Positions 4,877-6,403 of a stretch of 6,403 nt of DNA are shown piece by piece. The stretch lies in contig JALRGJ010000065.1 in assembly GCA_023253435.1 (NCBI GenBank), positions 1 through 6,403 on the forward strand. Reading direction: 5' to 3'. Made by a program: the position numbers and the translations under genes. The notes beneath the pieces were generated by a model that had not been told where the DNA came from, did not search any database, and saw nothing but the letters and a program-made list of their open reading frames with translations. This stretch comes from Ilumatobacteraceae bacterium. GTDB taxonomy: Bacteria; Actinomycetota; Acidimicrobiia; Acidimicrobiales; Ilumatobacteraceae. Numbering within the stretch: position 1 is the stretch's first letter; every line of letters begins with the position of its first letter.

Positions 4877-6403
4877 TTAGTGACTGAAATTGACGTGGGG
4901 CAGAACCTTGAGTAGCCACTTCGGCGCATACCAATTTTTGTCTTTCAACAGAGCCATAGTTGCTGGCACGAGCATTACACGCACGATGGTGGCATCTAGC
5001 AAAACTGCGATAGCCAATGTGAGTCCTAATTCGGTGGGGGGGATAGGCCCAGTCACTCCGAATGCTATAAAAACGATAATCATGATGATTGCAGCATTAG
5101 TGATAGGTCTTCCAGTACGTGAGATACCTTCTGATATTGCACGGGTGGTATCTCCAGTTGCTTGGAATCGTTCTTTGATCGCAGCTAAGAGAAACAGCTG
5201 ATAATCCATCGATAATCCAAACAGAAGAGCAAAGAAGAACAGTGGTGCCCAGGCATCTACAAATCCCTGGTGTTCAATGCCAATCAGCCCTGTTCCAATT
5301 CCATTCTGAAATACCAGTGTTGCAAAGCCAAATGCTGCACCAACTGTGAGAAGGTTCATAAGAATTGAAAAGAGTGCAATAACTACGCTGCGGAATACAA
5401 CGAGCAAAAGCACAAATGCAACAAGAAGGATGAGCCCAATCGCATATGGTGCTCTTCCAGTGAGAACTCCAGTGAGATCATGGTTCTGCGCGGATGGACC
5501 TCCCACCTGAGCATTTGGAACAGCAACCTTGAGAACTTTTCGGAGATTTTCCACCATTGTTGAAGTAGATACATCGTCTATCTGTGTGCCGGGAATCGCG
5601 CGGACAACAACTCGACCTGTTGATGCTGGTCCTGCAACTACGCGAGCATCCACAACATTTGTTACTTCTTTTGCTGCATTCACTGTGGCATTTGCATCTT
5701 TTGCGTCAACTGTGATGAAAGCCGGAGCTGCAGCACCAGGGCCAAACGCTTCAATCATGAGTTCGTAACCATCCCGGCTGGTGCGCCCCTCATCTACAAC
5801 TCGGGCACCTGGCATACCTAGTTTCATTCCAAATGCCGGAACGACGAGAGCACCCAAGAGAAGGACACCAGTAGTCAAAACCTTTCCAGGGTGCCTCAAT
5901 GCAGTACCTGTCCACTTTGCCCAGCGACCTTCTGCTTCGATGTCTTGATCTTTTTTTCCCCGAGCAACAAGTACTTTGTCGCCCATTGCAATCAGTACTG
6001 CTGGCAGGAGAGTAAGGGCAGCCAATGCAACTGCAACAACAGAGATAATCATTCCTAATGCCATTGTCTGGAATACCATGACCGGGACTAAGAAAACAGC
6101 TGCAAGAGACAGAACGACTGTTAGTGCCGAAAGGAACACAGCTTTTCCGGATGTAGAGAGCGTATTTTCAATTGCTGAAATCGCGTCTTTACCTTCCACT
6201 CGCTCTTCGCGGTATCGGCTAACAATAAAAAGGCTGTAGTCGATTCCTACTGCGAGACCAATCATCATTGAGAAGTTCATTGACCAGACAGAGATTGGTG
6301 TGATCCATGACAGCATGTGAAGGCTTGCAAATCCAACGGCGATTCCTGCAATTGCCAATATCAAAGGAATACCTGCTGCGATCATGGCACCGAATGCCAG
6401 GAA
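4877..6403 (-). CDS. MMPL family RND transporter, C-terminal 508 residues (5' end outside window)
   Basis: This is the C-terminal two thirds or so of an MMPL (mycobacterial membrane protein large)-type proton-driven exporter of the cytoplasmic membrane. The frame is open through base 6403, so the ATG at 6385 is internal; the first helix and first porter domain are missing. Visible in order are a helix cluster (about residues 1-145) with the hallmark GLAVGIDYSLFIVSRYRE, a cytoplasmic linker, a periplasmic porter domain (about 200-310) starting after GMKLGMPGARV, and five more helices with FGLSMDYQLFLLAAIKE and LLDATIVRVMLVPATMALL. Both Asp-Tyr pairs that relay protons in MmpL3 are present: fragment Asp55-Tyr56 (6241-6236) and Asp400-Tyr401 (5206-5201). 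The transporter therefore looks functional. MMPL substrates include lipids, glycolipids and siderophores; none is indicated here. It heads, or is upstream in, the unit with the DUF2892 and methyltransferase genes. The short C-terminus (KVLPHVNFSH) lacks the long tail of some mycobacterial members. Confidence 0.95.
   Translation of the reverse strand, partial: FLAFGAMIAAGIPLILAIAGIAVGFASLHMLSWITPISVWSMNFSMMIGLAVGIDYSLFIVSRYREERVEGKDAISAIENTLSTSGKAVFLSALTVVLSLAAVFLVPVMVFQTMALGMIISVVAVALAALTLLPAVLIAMGDKVLVARGKKDQDIEAEGRWAKWTGTALRHPGKVLTTGVLLLGALVVPAFGMKLGMPGARVVDEGRTSRDGYELMIEAFGPGAAAPAFITVDAKDANATVNAAKEVTNVVDARVVAGPASTGRVVVRAIPGTQIDDVSTSTMVENLRKVLKVAVPNAQVGGPSAQNHDLTGVLTGRAPYAIGLILLVAFVLLLVVFRSVVIALFSILMNLLTVGAAFGFATLVFQNGIGTGLIGIEHQGFVDAWAPLFFFALLFGLSMDYQLFLLAAIKERFQATGDTTRAISEGISRTGRPITNAAIIMIIVFIAFGVTGPIPPTELGLTLAIAVLLDATIVRVMLVPATMALLKDKNWYAPKWLLKVLPHVNFSH

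Overview
The window fits a member of the Actinomycetota with only moderate GC content (roughly half by eye). The evidence is an actinobacterial-style GroEL tail, a coproheme decarboxylase of the actinobacterial HemQ type, a long MMPL transporter and a Ser/Thr-rich lipoprotein. A low-GC aquatic lineage such as Acidimicrobiia or Nanopelagicales is plausible, but this is an inference and not a placement.

Layout. Bases 3-641 (+) are the last 212 residues of a GroEL chaperonin, closed by a textbook terminator (664-696) built on a perfect 28-base palindrome. A three-gene co-directional run follows with gaps of 10 and 21 bases: a secreted lipoprotein with YWTD-propeller-like repeats and an Ig-like domain (738-2375), an ATP-grasp ligase related to the cycloserine enzyme DcsG (2386-3267), and HemQ/ChdC (3289-3963). 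After a 43-base convergent gap (3964-4006), in which I see no clear terminator, a second co-directional group lies on the minus strand. Read in its own direction it holds an MMPL/RND transporter whose N-terminus is beyond the right edge (6403-4877), a 72-residue DUF2892 membrane protein (4846-4628) and a class I SAM-dependent methyltransferase (4624-4007), with gaps of 30 and 3 bases.

How they work together. HemQ performs the last step of the coproporphyrin-dependent heme pathway, but no other heme gene is visible here. Its operon partner is an ATP-grasp enzyme of unknown substrate. The minus-strand trio looks like one transcription unit with possible translational coupling at its 3' end, and its joint function is unknown. 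I see no tRNA, rRNA, CRISPR array, insertion sequence or phage gene, and no unexplained stretch longer than about 100 bases. The most interesting points are the HemQ active-site pattern, the lipoprotein/ATP-grasp/HemQ linkage, and the MMPL/DUF2892/methyltransferase linkage.
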